Assembly: GCF_027474525.2 (NCBI RefSeq)
Contig: NZ_CP114882.2
Coordinates: 806,001 to 870,000 of the forward strand
From: Flavobacterium lacustre
GTDB lineage: Bacteria; Bacteroidota; Bacteroidia; Flavobacteriales; Flavobacteriaceae
DNA: 64,000 nucleotides
Direction: 5' to 3'
Position 1 is the first letter of the stretch. Every line of letters begins with the position of its first letter. Positions 27,760 through 36,353 of this stretch are shown piece after piece. The notes under the pieces were generated by a model that was not told the DNA's origin, did no database searches, and saw nothing but the letters and a program-made list of their open reading frames with translations. The position numbers were made by a program, and so were the translations under genes.

Positions 27760-27939
27760 GTTTTTTTGTTTAAAAGTTTAACAATTTAAAGTAGAGCACT
27801 TTATAATGCACGGCATTCAATCAAAAAAGGGTTTCTTATTCAGGATTTCTCTTGATAAGGAATTGAAGATATTCTAATAAACCTGTCCATTTTGTTTTCA
27901 TTATAACAAATATCGTAATTTATTTGATACAATTCGAAA

Positions 27940-30309
27940 TTAAAACCAAAATCCAATGCCGAACCACGTATATCCTTTTGGATTTTCAGGCGACCAGGAA
28001 TGCTTGATTTCTACAGGTCCTATTGCCGTTTCTAAACCGTATCCTACGGCATATCCGGTATATTTTGGCATAGAAATCCAATCTACCGTTTCAAAAAGAT
28101 TATCTTTTAAGTTGGCAAAATTAGCCGAAAAATTAAAGTGATTTTTCTTGAAAAACTCATAATCTAAGGTCGCTGCGGTCTTGATATAACTGTTTGCAGC
28201 AACGCTCAAAAAATCATAGCCATAAAAATGTTTGAAATTATTTATGGTATTATATCCATATCCTCCTAAAACAAAATTAAAGAAAGACACGCTTTCGCCT
28301 CCAAAACTGAAACCGGCATCTGCTTGAAACTTCAGCGTAACCTTATTTATAATTTTGGTGGCGATTCCCACTTCGGCTTTCGCTATAGAAAAAGGATTGA
28401 ATCGATTTGTGTAATCAGATGAAAATAAATAAGACTGGACGTCGCCAGAAAAATACCATCCTTTTTTAGGGAAATATTTATTATCAAAAGAGTCGTATTT
28501 CATATAACCAAAAACACTTGTATAACTGCTTCTGTCAATAATAGGGTCTGCATTTGACAAGGTTTCGGATTTTATTTTAAGAAATTTTAATTCTACTCCG
28601 GCGCCTACCAAAAATTTCTGTACAAATAAAGACTGGAAATATGCTTGATTGGTCACATCCGAAAAATCGACATTGATGGTATTTACGCCTACACCACCTA
28701 AATCCTGCGGACTTATTTCTTTTGCTACATTGCGGTTAAATTGATTAAAATGGGACTTAAATCCAAAACTGAGATTAAACCCATTGTCAATGTAATAATC
28801 AAAATTATACCTGAAATTATCTCCTAAAATAACATCTAGGGAGATAATATCGTTTTTAAAAAGTGCTTTCTTGTTTGTGAAATTGACCAAAACCCCACTT
28901 TTATACAAGCCGTCATAATGCAATCCAAATTTCAAAAAACTTTTTGTTGGATTTTCTATCAAATGAATATTCAAATGCTCTTTTTCCTCTTTAGGCTCAA
29001 AAGAATAATCAATAGCCCGGAAGTTTTGGGTCGCATTAATATTATTTATTCCCATTTGTAAATCGGCATAACTCACTTTTGTATTTGGCTTAAACCGCAA
29101 TTTACTCAACACATACGCTTGAGTGTAATTATTCAATTCATTGCAATTGACCTCCTGGATTTGTAAGGTATCGGATTTGATAATTAATTTAGGTTTCGCA
29201 TAAAAATCCTGTTGTCCTTGAAGGCTTCTAATTATTTCATATACCGAAAAGGCGGCTTCTTCCCCTTTCCTGATGATTTCCTGTCCTTTGTCAAACGAGA
29301 TTACACCGTAGCTTTTGATATCCGGTTTGATATAAATATCGGTATTGGCTACTTTTGCTTTCATCTTCTCAATAGATTGAAGATTGGTAATTTGAACCAA
29401 TATTTTGGTCGCATTTTTCAGCTGATTTCTATCCATTAAATCGTCTTGCACATCAACACCAATGATGATATCCGCTCCTAATTTTCGAACTTCTTCAATG
29501 GGATAATTATTCGCAACACCGCCATCTACGAGTAATTCTCCGTCAATTTCTATGGGTGAAAATAAAGACGGAAATGCCGCACTGGCTAACATGGCTTGCG
29601 CCAAATTCCCTTTATTCAATAAAACCTGTTTTCCAGTTTCGATATTCGTTCCTATACATAAAAATGGCGTTGGCAATTGATTAAAATCCCTTACATGGCG
29701 CACATTTCTGGTGATTCGGCTCAATAAATTAAAGTTATACATCCCTTTTGAAAGGGCTTCGGGAATACCAATTTTCAGGTTGTTAAACGGCAGTACCAAG
29801 GCGTATAATTCGTCATTTCGTTTTTCGTAGAAATTCTTGGAAGACCTTGGAATAAAATCATTGATTAGCTCATCAAAATTGGTGGATTGAAAAATGGAAT
29901 CAATCTGAGCTGCATTGTATCCCGAAGCATACAAGCCGCCAATTACCGCTCCCATACTGGTTCCGCCAATATAATCGATTTTGATGCCGGCGTCTTCTAT
30001 TACTTTGAGCACTCCGATATGTGCAAATCCTTTGGCCCCGCCTCCACTAAGAACGAGTCCTACTTTAAGCCTTTTTTGTTCTTGTGAAAAAACGGATTGT
30101 GTGCTGAAAAGAAAACTAAGAAGAAAGACGAACGAATAAAGGATAATTCGTGATGTATTGCGCAAGCCCCAGATTACAGTGAAAAGCCACGACAGCAAAA
30201 AAGCTATTTTTTCCTGAAAAAAAAGAGCGATCCAAGGAGCTCCTTTTTTTTTATTGGAAAAAAAGCTTTTTTGCGGAGTGCTTGAAACGGAAAGCTGGAA
30301 TAGGCTCAT
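27940..30309 (-). CDS. Patatin-like phospholipase with C-terminal beta-barrel
   Basis: A 789-residue protein in the PlpD/RssA style. After an N-terminal hydrophobic region comes a patatin domain: the oxyanion hole GGGAKGFAHIG, the nucleophile elbow GGTSMGAVIGG and the catalytic Asp in LVDGGVANNYP. A POTRA-like linker follows, then a BamA-like 16-strand barrel ending in FGIGFWF. It probably hydrolyses phospholipids at the outer membrane. The gene starts 10 bases after uvrC. The first 48 residues are unusual, because a good signal peptide only begins at the in-frame TTG at 30165 (RNTSRIILYSFVFLLSFLF). The true start is therefore uncertain. Confidence 0.87.
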   Translation of the reverse strand: MSLFQLSVSSTPQKSFFSNKKKGAPWIALFFQEKIAFLLSWLFTVIWGLRNTSRIILYSFVFLLSFLFSTQSVFSQEQKRLKVGLVLSGGGAKGFAHIGVLKVIEDAGIKIDYIGGTSMGAVIGGLYASGYNAAQIDSIFQSTNFDELINDFIPRSSKNFYEKRNDELYALVLPFNNLKIGIPEALSKGMYNFNLLSRITRNVRHVRDFNQLPTPFLCIGTNIETGKQVLLNKGNLAQAMLASAAFPSLFSPIEIDGELLVDGGVANNYPIEEVRKLGADIIIGVDVQDDLMDRNQLKNATKILVQITNLQSIEKMKAKVANTDIYIKPDIKSYGVISFDKGQEIIRKGEEAAFSVYEIIRSLQGQQDFYAKPKLIIKSDTLQIQEVNCNELNNYTQAYVLSKLRFKPNTKVSYADLQMGINNINATQNFRAIDYSFEPKEEKEHLNIHLIENPTKSFLKFGLHYDGLYKSGVLVNFTNKKALFKNDIISLDVILGDNFRYNFDYYIDNGFNLSFGFKSHFNQFNRNVAKEISPQDLGGVGVNTINVDFSDVTNQAYFQSLFVQKFLVGAGVELKFLKIKSETLSNADPIIDRSSYTSVFGYMKYDSFDNKYFPKKGWYFSGDVQSYLFSSDYTNRFNPFSIAKAEVGIATKIINKVTLKFQADAGFSFGGESVSFFNFVLGGYGYNTINNFKHFYGYDFLSVAANSYIKTAATLDYEFFKKNHFNFSANFANLKDNLFETVDWISMPKYTGYAVGYGLETAIGPVEIKHSWSPENPKGYTWFGIGFWF

Positions 30310-30319
30310 AATAAGAGGG

Positions 30320-32113
30320 CTAATTATTATTGTAAAAGTCGGTAATTTTTTTCGCTTTTGATATACCTATAACGTCCGAAATTTCTTTTTCGGTGGCTAG
30401 TTTTAATCTTTTAACACTTTTAAAATGCTGAATTAAAGCGAGCATGGTTTTTTCGCCAATGCCCGGAATCGATTCAACCGAGGAATTCAAGGCCGCTTTG
30501 CTCCTCTTGTCGCGGTGATGCGTAATCCCAAAACGGTGCGCCTCGTTACGCAATTGCTGAATTACTTTGAGGGTTTCCGACTTTTTATCTAAATACAACG
30601 GAATAGAATCGCCGGGATAAAATAACTCTTCGAGCCGCTTGGCAATTCCGATTATGGCAATTTTTCCCCTTAAGCCCAGCTCATCTATACTCTTGAGTGC
30701 CGATGATAATTGTCCTTTTCCTCCGTCAATGATGATGAGTTGCGGCAAGGGTTCGTTTTCGTCTAATAATCGTTTGTAGCGGCGATAGACCACTTCGGTC
30801 ATCGAGGCAAAATCATCCGGTCCTTCAACTGTTTTGATGTTAAAATGGCGGTAGTCTTTTTTGCTTGGTTTTCCGTCCTTAAAAACCACACAAGCCGCAA
30901 CAGGATTGGTTCCCTGAATATTTGAGTTATCAAAACACTCTATGTGGCGCGGTTCTACGTGCAAGCGCAAGTCTTTTTGCATTTGCGCCATAATTCGGTT
31001 GGTATGACGATCCGGATCTACGATTTGCAATTGCTTGAGTTGTTCTATTCTATAAAATTTAGCGTTGCGAAGAGACAAATCCAGAATTTGTTTTTTGTCG
31101 CCCAATTGCGGTACGGTAATTTTTATTGTTTCGCCCAAGTCCACCGGAAACGGTACTATGACTTCTTTAGACAGCAATTGAAAACGCTCCCGGAGTTCAA
31201 CAATCGCCAATTCCAGCAGCTCTTCATCGGTTTCATCGAGTTTCTTTTTGATTTCCATCGTGTGGGAACGAATGATGGAGCCATGCGAAATTTGCAAAAA
31301 GTTGACATAGGCCGCACTTTCATCCGATACAATCGAAAACACATCAATATTGGTAATTTTTGGGTTGACAATCGTAGAACGCGATTGGTAATTCTCGAGA
31401 ATTTCTATTTTCTCTTTTATTTTTTGGGCTTCTTCAAAATGCATATCGGCAGCCAAATCCGTCATGACGCGCTTGAAATCCTTCATGCTTTCCTTGAAAT
31501 TACCTTTGAGGATTTCGCGGATTGCATCTACTTGTTTTTGGTAATTTTCTAAGGTTTCATATCCCTCACAAGGTCCTTTGCAATTGCCAATATGGTATTC
31601 GAGACAGACCTTAAATTTCCCGCTGTCGATGTTGCTTTGGCTCAAATCATAATTGCAGGTTCGTAATGGATACAACTCTTTTATCAGTTCTAAAATCGTA
31701 TTTACGGTTTTGAAACTGGTGTAGGGACCAAAATATTCCGACCCGTCTTTGACCATTCTTCGGGTAGAAAAAATTCGGGAGAAAGGTTCTTTCTTAATGC
31801 ACAGCCAAGGGTAACTTTTGTCATCCCGCAGTAACACATTATAGCGCGGTTGCAAAGTTTTTATCAAATTGTTTTCCAGCAAGAGCGCATCGGTTTCGGT
31901 AGGAACGACAATGTGTTTTATGGTTACAATTTTCTTGACCAGCACATTGGTTTTGGCCGTATCGTGTATTTTATTAAAATACGAAGAGACTCTTTTCTTC
32001 AGGTTTTTGGCTTTGCCCACATACAATATCTTTCCCTCCTTGTCGTAGTATTGGTACACGCCAGGATTATCGGGCAGGGTTTGTATTTGAAGCGCTATAG
32101 TGGGATTAGTCAT
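30320..32113 (-). CDS. uvrC: Excinuclease ABC subunit C
   Basis: A 597-residue UvrC that makes the dual incisions in nucleotide excision repair. The N-terminal GIY-YIG nuclease is clear (NPGVYQYYDKEGKILYVGKAKNLKKR). A UVR segment near residues 205-240 contacts UvrB. The C-terminal RNase H-like nuclease includes HIECFDNSNIQGTNPV, and the end carries a helix-hairpin-helix (IPGIGEKTMLALIQHF). The reading frame extends to 32173, but the ATG at 32113 (MTNPTIALQ) is preferred because it begins right before the conserved domain. It is followed by the patatin gene 10 bases later. Confidence 0.95.
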   Translation of the reverse strand: MTNPTIALQIQTLPDNPGVYQYYDKEGKILYVGKAKNLKKRVSSYFNKIHDTAKTNVLVKKIVTIKHIVVPTETDALLLENNLIKTLQPRYNVLLRDDKSYPWLCIKKEPFSRIFSTRRMVKDGSEYFGPYTSFKTVNTILELIKELYPLRTCNYDLSQSNIDSGKFKVCLEYHIGNCKGPCEGYETLENYQKQVDAIREILKGNFKESMKDFKRVMTDLAADMHFEEAQKIKEKIEILENYQSRSTIVNPKITNIDVFSIVSDESAAYVNFLQISHGSIIRSHTMEIKKKLDETDEELLELAIVELRERFQLLSKEVIVPFPVDLGETIKITVPQLGDKKQILDLSLRNAKFYRIEQLKQLQIVDPDRHTNRIMAQMQKDLRLHVEPRHIECFDNSNIQGTNPVAACVVFKDGKPSKKDYRHFNIKTVEGPDDFASMTEVVYRRYKRLLDENEPLPQLIIIDGGKGQLSSALKSIDELGLRGKIAIIGIAKRLEELFYPGDSIPLYLDKKSETLKVIQQLRNEAHRFGITHHRDKRSKAALNSSVESIPGIGEKTMLALIQHFKSVKRLKLATEKEISDVIGISKAKKITDFYNNN

Positions 32114-32774
32114 TGTATTCTTTTTAATCGCAATTGATTTTATTGTTGAAATTACTCTTGAAAAATCAGCCACAGATCAAACGGATGAAACGGATTTTAT
32201 CAGGTTATTTAAGTCTTGAATTGAAATTGTTACTATTGCTATTTGACAGTAATAGTACCATTTCATTTTACTTTCAACAAATTTACAAATAACATTAGTA
32301 AGATGCCAAAATAAAAATACTAGTCCTGCAAATGTCCGGAAGTATCTTGAATCTTTAAAAACTTCGCGAAAGGTTGAATTTTAATTAATCTTAAATAAAA
32401 AAATTGAACCACATAGAAACATAGAAAAAAGAGCTGGATAGCCCAATTCTTGGGTTCACATAGCTATGGCTTTTTCTAAAAAAGTGAAATGCCTTCCAAA
32501 ATTTTAAAATCTATGATTCTATGTGGTTAAAAAATTAAACAAATTGAATTATACTCAATAGGTTAAAATTCATAAATGCATTGGTACTTTTTATTAATAC
32601 ATCATTAAAATTTATTAATTTTTTAATGCTCTTTATTAATATATTATCATAAATCGTAATTATATTAATGTTATTTATTATTATTTCAATAATAATTGAC
32701 AATATTTTAATAAAAATTATTAATATATTATCAATTTTCATATATTTATAGTCCATTCTAATTGATGATACGCC
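32114..32774. other. AT-rich intergenic stretch with a MITE-like element
   Basis: About 660 bases without a credible gene. It holds the element at 32407-32528. From about 32580 to 32760 there is an extreme AT tract with many TTATTAAT-type motifs, probably flexible promoter DNA ahead of the gene at 32775. The small open frame there is compositional. Confidence 0.6.
32407..32528. repeat. MITE-like inverted-repeat element, copy A
   Basis: The ends are inverted: AACCACATAGAAACATAGA at the left and TCTATGATTCTATGTGGTT at the right. Inside are TTCACATAGCTAT (32455) and TGAAATGCCTT (32485), both shared with copy B at 62583-62711. It is about 122 bases long with no coding capacity. Confidence 0.75.
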
Positions 32775-33248
32775 ATGCCCATAGATAATTTAGGAAAAAT
32801 TCACTTTACAGAGGAGCAAATCCAGTCGATTAACGAGGCTTTGACTCTTATCAATACGACCTTATTAGGATTATCTGAAAATCTTACGAGTGCGGAACGC
32901 AGCAAATATGGTAAAGTAGGTCAAAAAAACATCCTGCTCATCAATAAAGCCAGAGATTACCACCAGAGTCAACCGGGTTTGCAATCGCCGGAGGTAGACT
33001 GGAACGAATTCGAGCTAGACTACAAAGACCGCAGTCAAGCCGCACAAATGCTGTCACAAACTAAGAGTATTGAACAATTATTGCTCAACATCCGCATCCT
33101 GAGGGATCATGATAATTATACGGATGCGTTGCGGGATTATCAATATGCGAAATACAAAAACCGGTTTAGCGGTGAGATGGGATATGAGACCAAAATTAAT
33201 GCGATGAAAGTGTTTTTTCCAAAAACAGGAAAAATCCAAAAAAAATAA
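32775..33248 (+). CDS. Conserved hypothetical helical protein
   Basis: A 157-residue soluble protein without signal peptide or membrane helix. It starts MPIDNLGKIHFTEEQIQSI and is predicted mostly alpha-helical. Aromatic/acidic stretches such as PEVDWNEFELDYKDRSQ and RDHDNYTDALRDYQYAKYK recur in similar flavobacterial proteins I have seen, but no function is known. It is the first gene of a plus-strand run and is preceded by an extremely AT-rich leader. The next gene (aspartoacylase-like) starts 22 bases later, so they may be cotranscribed. Confidence 0.6.
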   Translation: MPIDNLGKIHFTEEQIQSINEALTLINTTLLGLSENLTSAERSKYGKVGQKNILLINKARDYHQSQPGLQSPEVDWNEFELDYKDRSQAAQMLSQTKSIEQLLLNIRILRDHDNYTDALRDYQYAKYKNRFSGEMGYETKINAMKVFFPKTGKIQKK

Positions 33249-33270
33249 TCGATAGACCCAAACAGAATCT

Positions 33271-34308
33271 ATGAGAAGTTTAAAACCAATAGTAATTTTT
33301 GGCGAAAGCATTTTGCCGGGCGAAAATAAAACCATCAACGTTGAAATGGCCCGATTACACACTACTACCAAACTGAATATTCCCATTATTGTGCGCCGTT
33401 CTAAACTAGACGGTCCTGTGGTACTCTTTTCGGCAGGCATTCATGGTGACGAAATCAACGGCATCGAAATTGTACGACAACTCATTAGCAAAAAAATAAA
33501 CAAACCCAAAAAAGGCACCATCATTTGCATTCCTATTATTAATATGTATGGTTTTGTCAATAAATCACGCGAGTTTCCGGATGGCCGGGATTTAAACCGC
33601 TCTTTCCCCGGAAGCAAAACAGGTTCTTTGGCCAGCCGATTTGCTTTTCATATCCTTACCGAAGTTATGCCGCTCGTGAATTATGCAATTGATTTTCATG
33701 CCGGAGGTGCCAGCCGGTTTAACGCTCCGCAAATTCGACTGACTGAAAATGACGCCGAACTCAAAATACTGGCCGATGTTTTTAATGCGCCTTTTACTTT
33801 ATATTCGAAAAATATCCTGGGTTCTTTTAGAAATTCAAGTGAGAAACTAAACGTAAAAATGCTCCTTTTTGAAGGCGGAAAATCATTAGATATTAATATT
33901 GATGTGGCCAATGAAGGGGTAAACGGTGTAAAACGCATCTTGAAACACCTGGACATGCTCGACCCGAAACACCATACCGAACGCCAAAAATCGGCTTCGA
34001 TTTACATCGAAAAATCCCATTGGATTCGGGCTAAATGTTCCGGAATGTTACACGACAACAACACCATTGGCACCTTTGTGAAAAAAGGAACTATTCTGGC
34101 TACCATTACAGACCCTTTTGGAAAATTTGAACGCAAAGTAAAAGCGCCAAACGACGGCTATGTCATCAATGCCAACCATTCGCCCATCGTGTATGAAGGG
34201 GATGCTATTTATCATTTATCGAACACACTAATCGCCGAAAAACCAGAAAAAAACAACAAAGTACACTCTGGTATGATTGCCGATTTCAATAATTTCTCCC
34301 AATCCTAA
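33271..34308 (+). CDS. Succinylglutamate desuccinylase/aspartoacylase family protein
   Basis: A 345-residue zinc amidohydrolase of the M14-like AstE/AspA family. Zinc ligands are the His and Glu of AGIHGDEINGIE and the His of YAIDFHAGG; DLNRSFPGS supplies the substrate-binding Asn-Arg. The C-terminal 90 residues form the beta domain typical of the family (FVKKGTILATITDPFG). These enzymes cleave N-acyl amino acids, but the substrate is unknown. In related bacteria such genes often pair with rimK, which is not seen here. No signal peptide, so it is cytoplasmic. Confidence 0.85.
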   Translation: MRSLKPIVIFGESILPGENKTINVEMARLHTTTKLNIPIIVRRSKLDGPVVLFSAGIHGDEINGIEIVRQLISKKINKPKKGTIICIPIINMYGFVNKSREFPDGRDLNRSFPGSKTGSLASRFAFHILTEVMPLVNYAIDFHAGGASRFNAPQIRLTENDAELKILADVFNAPFTLYSKNILGSFRNSSEKLNVKMLLFEGGKSLDINIDVANEGVNGVKRILKHLDMLDPKHHTERQKSASIYIEKSHWIRAKCSGMLHDNNTIGTFVKKGTILATITDPFGKFERKVKAPNDGYVINANHSPIVYEGDAIYHLSNTLIAEKPEKNNKVHSGMIADFNNFSQS

Positions 34309-34376
34309 TAACAGAAGCTAACAATTATCATATTTTAAACCCCGCATAAAAAGTAGCTTTGCTGAAAATAGAACGC

Positions 34377-35639
34377 ATGATCTACTGGGAAAAAATAAGT
34401 CAAAAAGAACGACAAGCCTACATACAAAAGGCATTAGACGAAAATGTAAATTTCTCTAAAGACACTTCTTTGGGTTATCCGGCATCAAAACTGGACGGAA
34501 AAGTGTTTAATGAAGATGCGCCTTTCCTGAAAGATGCGCCTACCTTAAAAACTTATGTTGCGAATCCCAATCACATCGGATGCCACACTTTAGGCACTTC
34601 TGAAAAAGCATTTAAAGGAACCCAACAAATCGAGCGAGCTGTTTTAAATGTTATTGCAGTCGATATTTTCAAAGCCCAACCCAATTCGTTTGACGGCTAC
34701 ATTTCCCCCGGCGGAACCGAAGCAAACGTTCAAGCCATATGGATGTATCGTAACTTTTTTATGTACCAAAAAGGCGCTAAACTTAACGAAATTGCCATTC
34801 TAGCTTCCGAAGACACGCATTATTCTATCCCAAAAGCAGCCAATCTCCTGATGCTGGATTGGATAAAAATTCCCGTTTCTTTCGAAAAAAGAGAAATTGA
34901 CACCGTTGTTTTGGAACAAAAAATCATTGGGGCAAAACAAAACGGAATAAAATATTTCATTGCCGTGTCTAATATGGGAACCACTATGTTTGGCTCTGTA
35001 GACAATCCAGAAGAATATACAACAGCCCTAGAAAAACAACAAGTTGAATACAAACTCCATATAGACGGGGCTTACGGTGGTTTTGTCTATCCGTTCAGCA
35101 ATGAGAAATCGATAATAAATTTTAGTAATCCCAAAATAACTTCCATCACCATCGATGCCCATAAAATGCTACAAGCGCCGTATGGAACCGGTATTTTTAT
35201 TTGCCGAAAAGGCTTAATAGAAAACGTATTGACTAAGGAAGCCGAGTATGTAGAAGGTATGGATTTGACGCTTTGCGGCAGTCGTTCCGGTTCGAATGCA
35301 GTTGCAGTCTGGATGATTTTGTTTACTTATGGTCCGTTTGGCTGGTTCGAAAAAGTGAGTATTCTACAAATGCGCACCCAGTTTTTGTGCAACGAACTCG
35401 ACAAACTCAACATCAGCTATTTTCGGGAACCGTTTATGAATATTGTTACGATTCATGCCGAGAAAATTCCGAAAAAAATTGCTTCCGCCTTTGATTTAGT
35501 GCCTCAACAACACAACGCAAACAATAAATGGTATAAAATTGTGCTTATGGACCATGTAGAAGTCGAACATTTAACTACTTTTATAGCCCAACTCAAAGCC
35601 ACACTTTATGCTGAAGAAAGCATTACGACTCCATTATAA
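34377..35639 (+). CDS. PLP-dependent decarboxylase
   Basis: A 420-residue pyridoxal-phosphate enzyme of the group II amino-acid decarboxylase type (glutamate/aromatic/histidine decarboxylase-like). The cofactor lysine lies in SITIDAHKMLQAPYGTG, with upstream SPGGTEANVQAIW and HIDGAYGG (Asp for the pyridine nitrogen). The substrate is not clear; histidine, aspartate or glutamate are possible. The open frame begins at a TTG at 34359, but the ATG at 34377 (MIYWEKISQ) is chosen as the ordinary start. The 3' end overlaps the next gene by 32 bases in another frame, indicating tight coupling. Confidence 0.85.
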   Translation: MIYWEKISQKERQAYIQKALDENVNFSKDTSLGYPASKLDGKVFNEDAPFLKDAPTLKTYVANPNHIGCHTLGTSEKAFKGTQQIERAVLNVIAVDIFKAQPNSFDGYISPGGTEANVQAIWMYRNFFMYQKGAKLNEIAILASEDTHYSIPKAANLLMLDWIKIPVSFEKREIDTVVLEQKIIGAKQNGIKYFIAVSNMGTTMFGSVDNPEEYTTALEKQQVEYKLHIDGAYGGFVYPFSNEKSIINFSNPKITSITIDAHKMLQAPYGTGIFICRKGLIENVLTKEAEYVEGMDLTLCGSRSGSNAVAVWMILFTYGPFGWFEKVSILQMRTQFLCNELDKLNISYFREPFMNIVTIHAEKIPKKIASAFDLVPQQHNANNKWYKIVLMDHVEVEHLTTFIAQLKATLYAEESITTPL

Positions 35640-36171
35640 AACCTTACGCAAACAACTTTCTGAAAATCAATTGGAGGAAATGAGTTTGGCTGTTGCCAAT
35701 AATGTGCTGACACTTCCGGTTTGGGAGAAAACGTATTTTCATATTTTCCTTCCCATCGAAGCACACAACGAAGTCAATACAGAGTTTATTCTGCACCTCC
35801 TTTCGGGAAAAGACAAAGAGATTGTGATTTCCAAAAGCGATTTCGAGACCCGAAACATGACACACTTTTTGTTGACAGACAACACCAAAATCAAGAAAAA
35901 CGAATACAACATTCCGGAGCCGGTTGACGGAATTGAAGTGCCTGCCAAAAAAATAGAAGTGGTTTTTATTCCGCTTTTGGCCTATGATAAACTAGGCAAT
36001 CGGGTGGGATACGGCAAAGGATTTTACGATAAATTCTTGTCTGAATGCCAACCGGAAACCATCAAAATTGGACTTTCTTTTTTTGAACCCGAAAAACAAA
36101 TTACCGATATTTTTGAAACCGATGTGAAATTAGATTATTGCGTAACGCCAAATGCTGTTTTCAAATTTTGA
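35608..36171 (+). CDS. 5-formyltetrahydrofolate cyclo-ligase
   Basis: A 187-residue 5-FTHF cyclo-ligase that converts 5-formyl-THF to 5,10-methenyl-THF using ATP. The C-terminal signature GNRVGYGKGFYDKFL and the FIPLLAYDKLG strand before it are diagnostic. The N-terminal YKTLRKQLSENQL basic helix is typical. It begins inside the decarboxylase gene (32-base overlap), so it is probably translated by re-initiation. The family call is secure. Confidence 0.92.
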   Translation: MLKKALRLHYKTLRKQLSENQLEEMSLAVANNVLTLPVWEKTYFHIFLPIEAHNEVNTEFILHLLSGKDKEIVISKSDFETRNMTHFLLTDNTKIKKNEYNIPEPVDGIEVPAKKIEVVFIPLLAYDKLGNRVGYGKGFYDKFLSECQPETIKIGLSFFEPEKQITDIFETDVKLDYCVTPNAVFKF

Positions 36172-36353
36172 TTTTAGGCACAAACCCAAGTAAGCCCTTG
36201 ATTTGGTCCATTCGCAAAGCTTAAAAATTTGTCAAAATCTATTCCTGATATTCTTTTTTTTCATTCCTTTACGGGCATTTAATCAAAATGCTTTGCCCGA
36301 GAACTATTTAACGGCAGTATTTTGAAATCATTTTACAAAACAGCACATCATTC

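Noticed and set aside
30944..31552. 202-residue frame opposite uvrC
   Set aside because: It is the antisense shadow of a clear uvrC gene, with no domain of its own.
32535..32756. Small minus-strand protein rich in Ile and Asn
   Set aside because: It lies in an extreme AT tract, and the composition alone explains the absence of stop codons.
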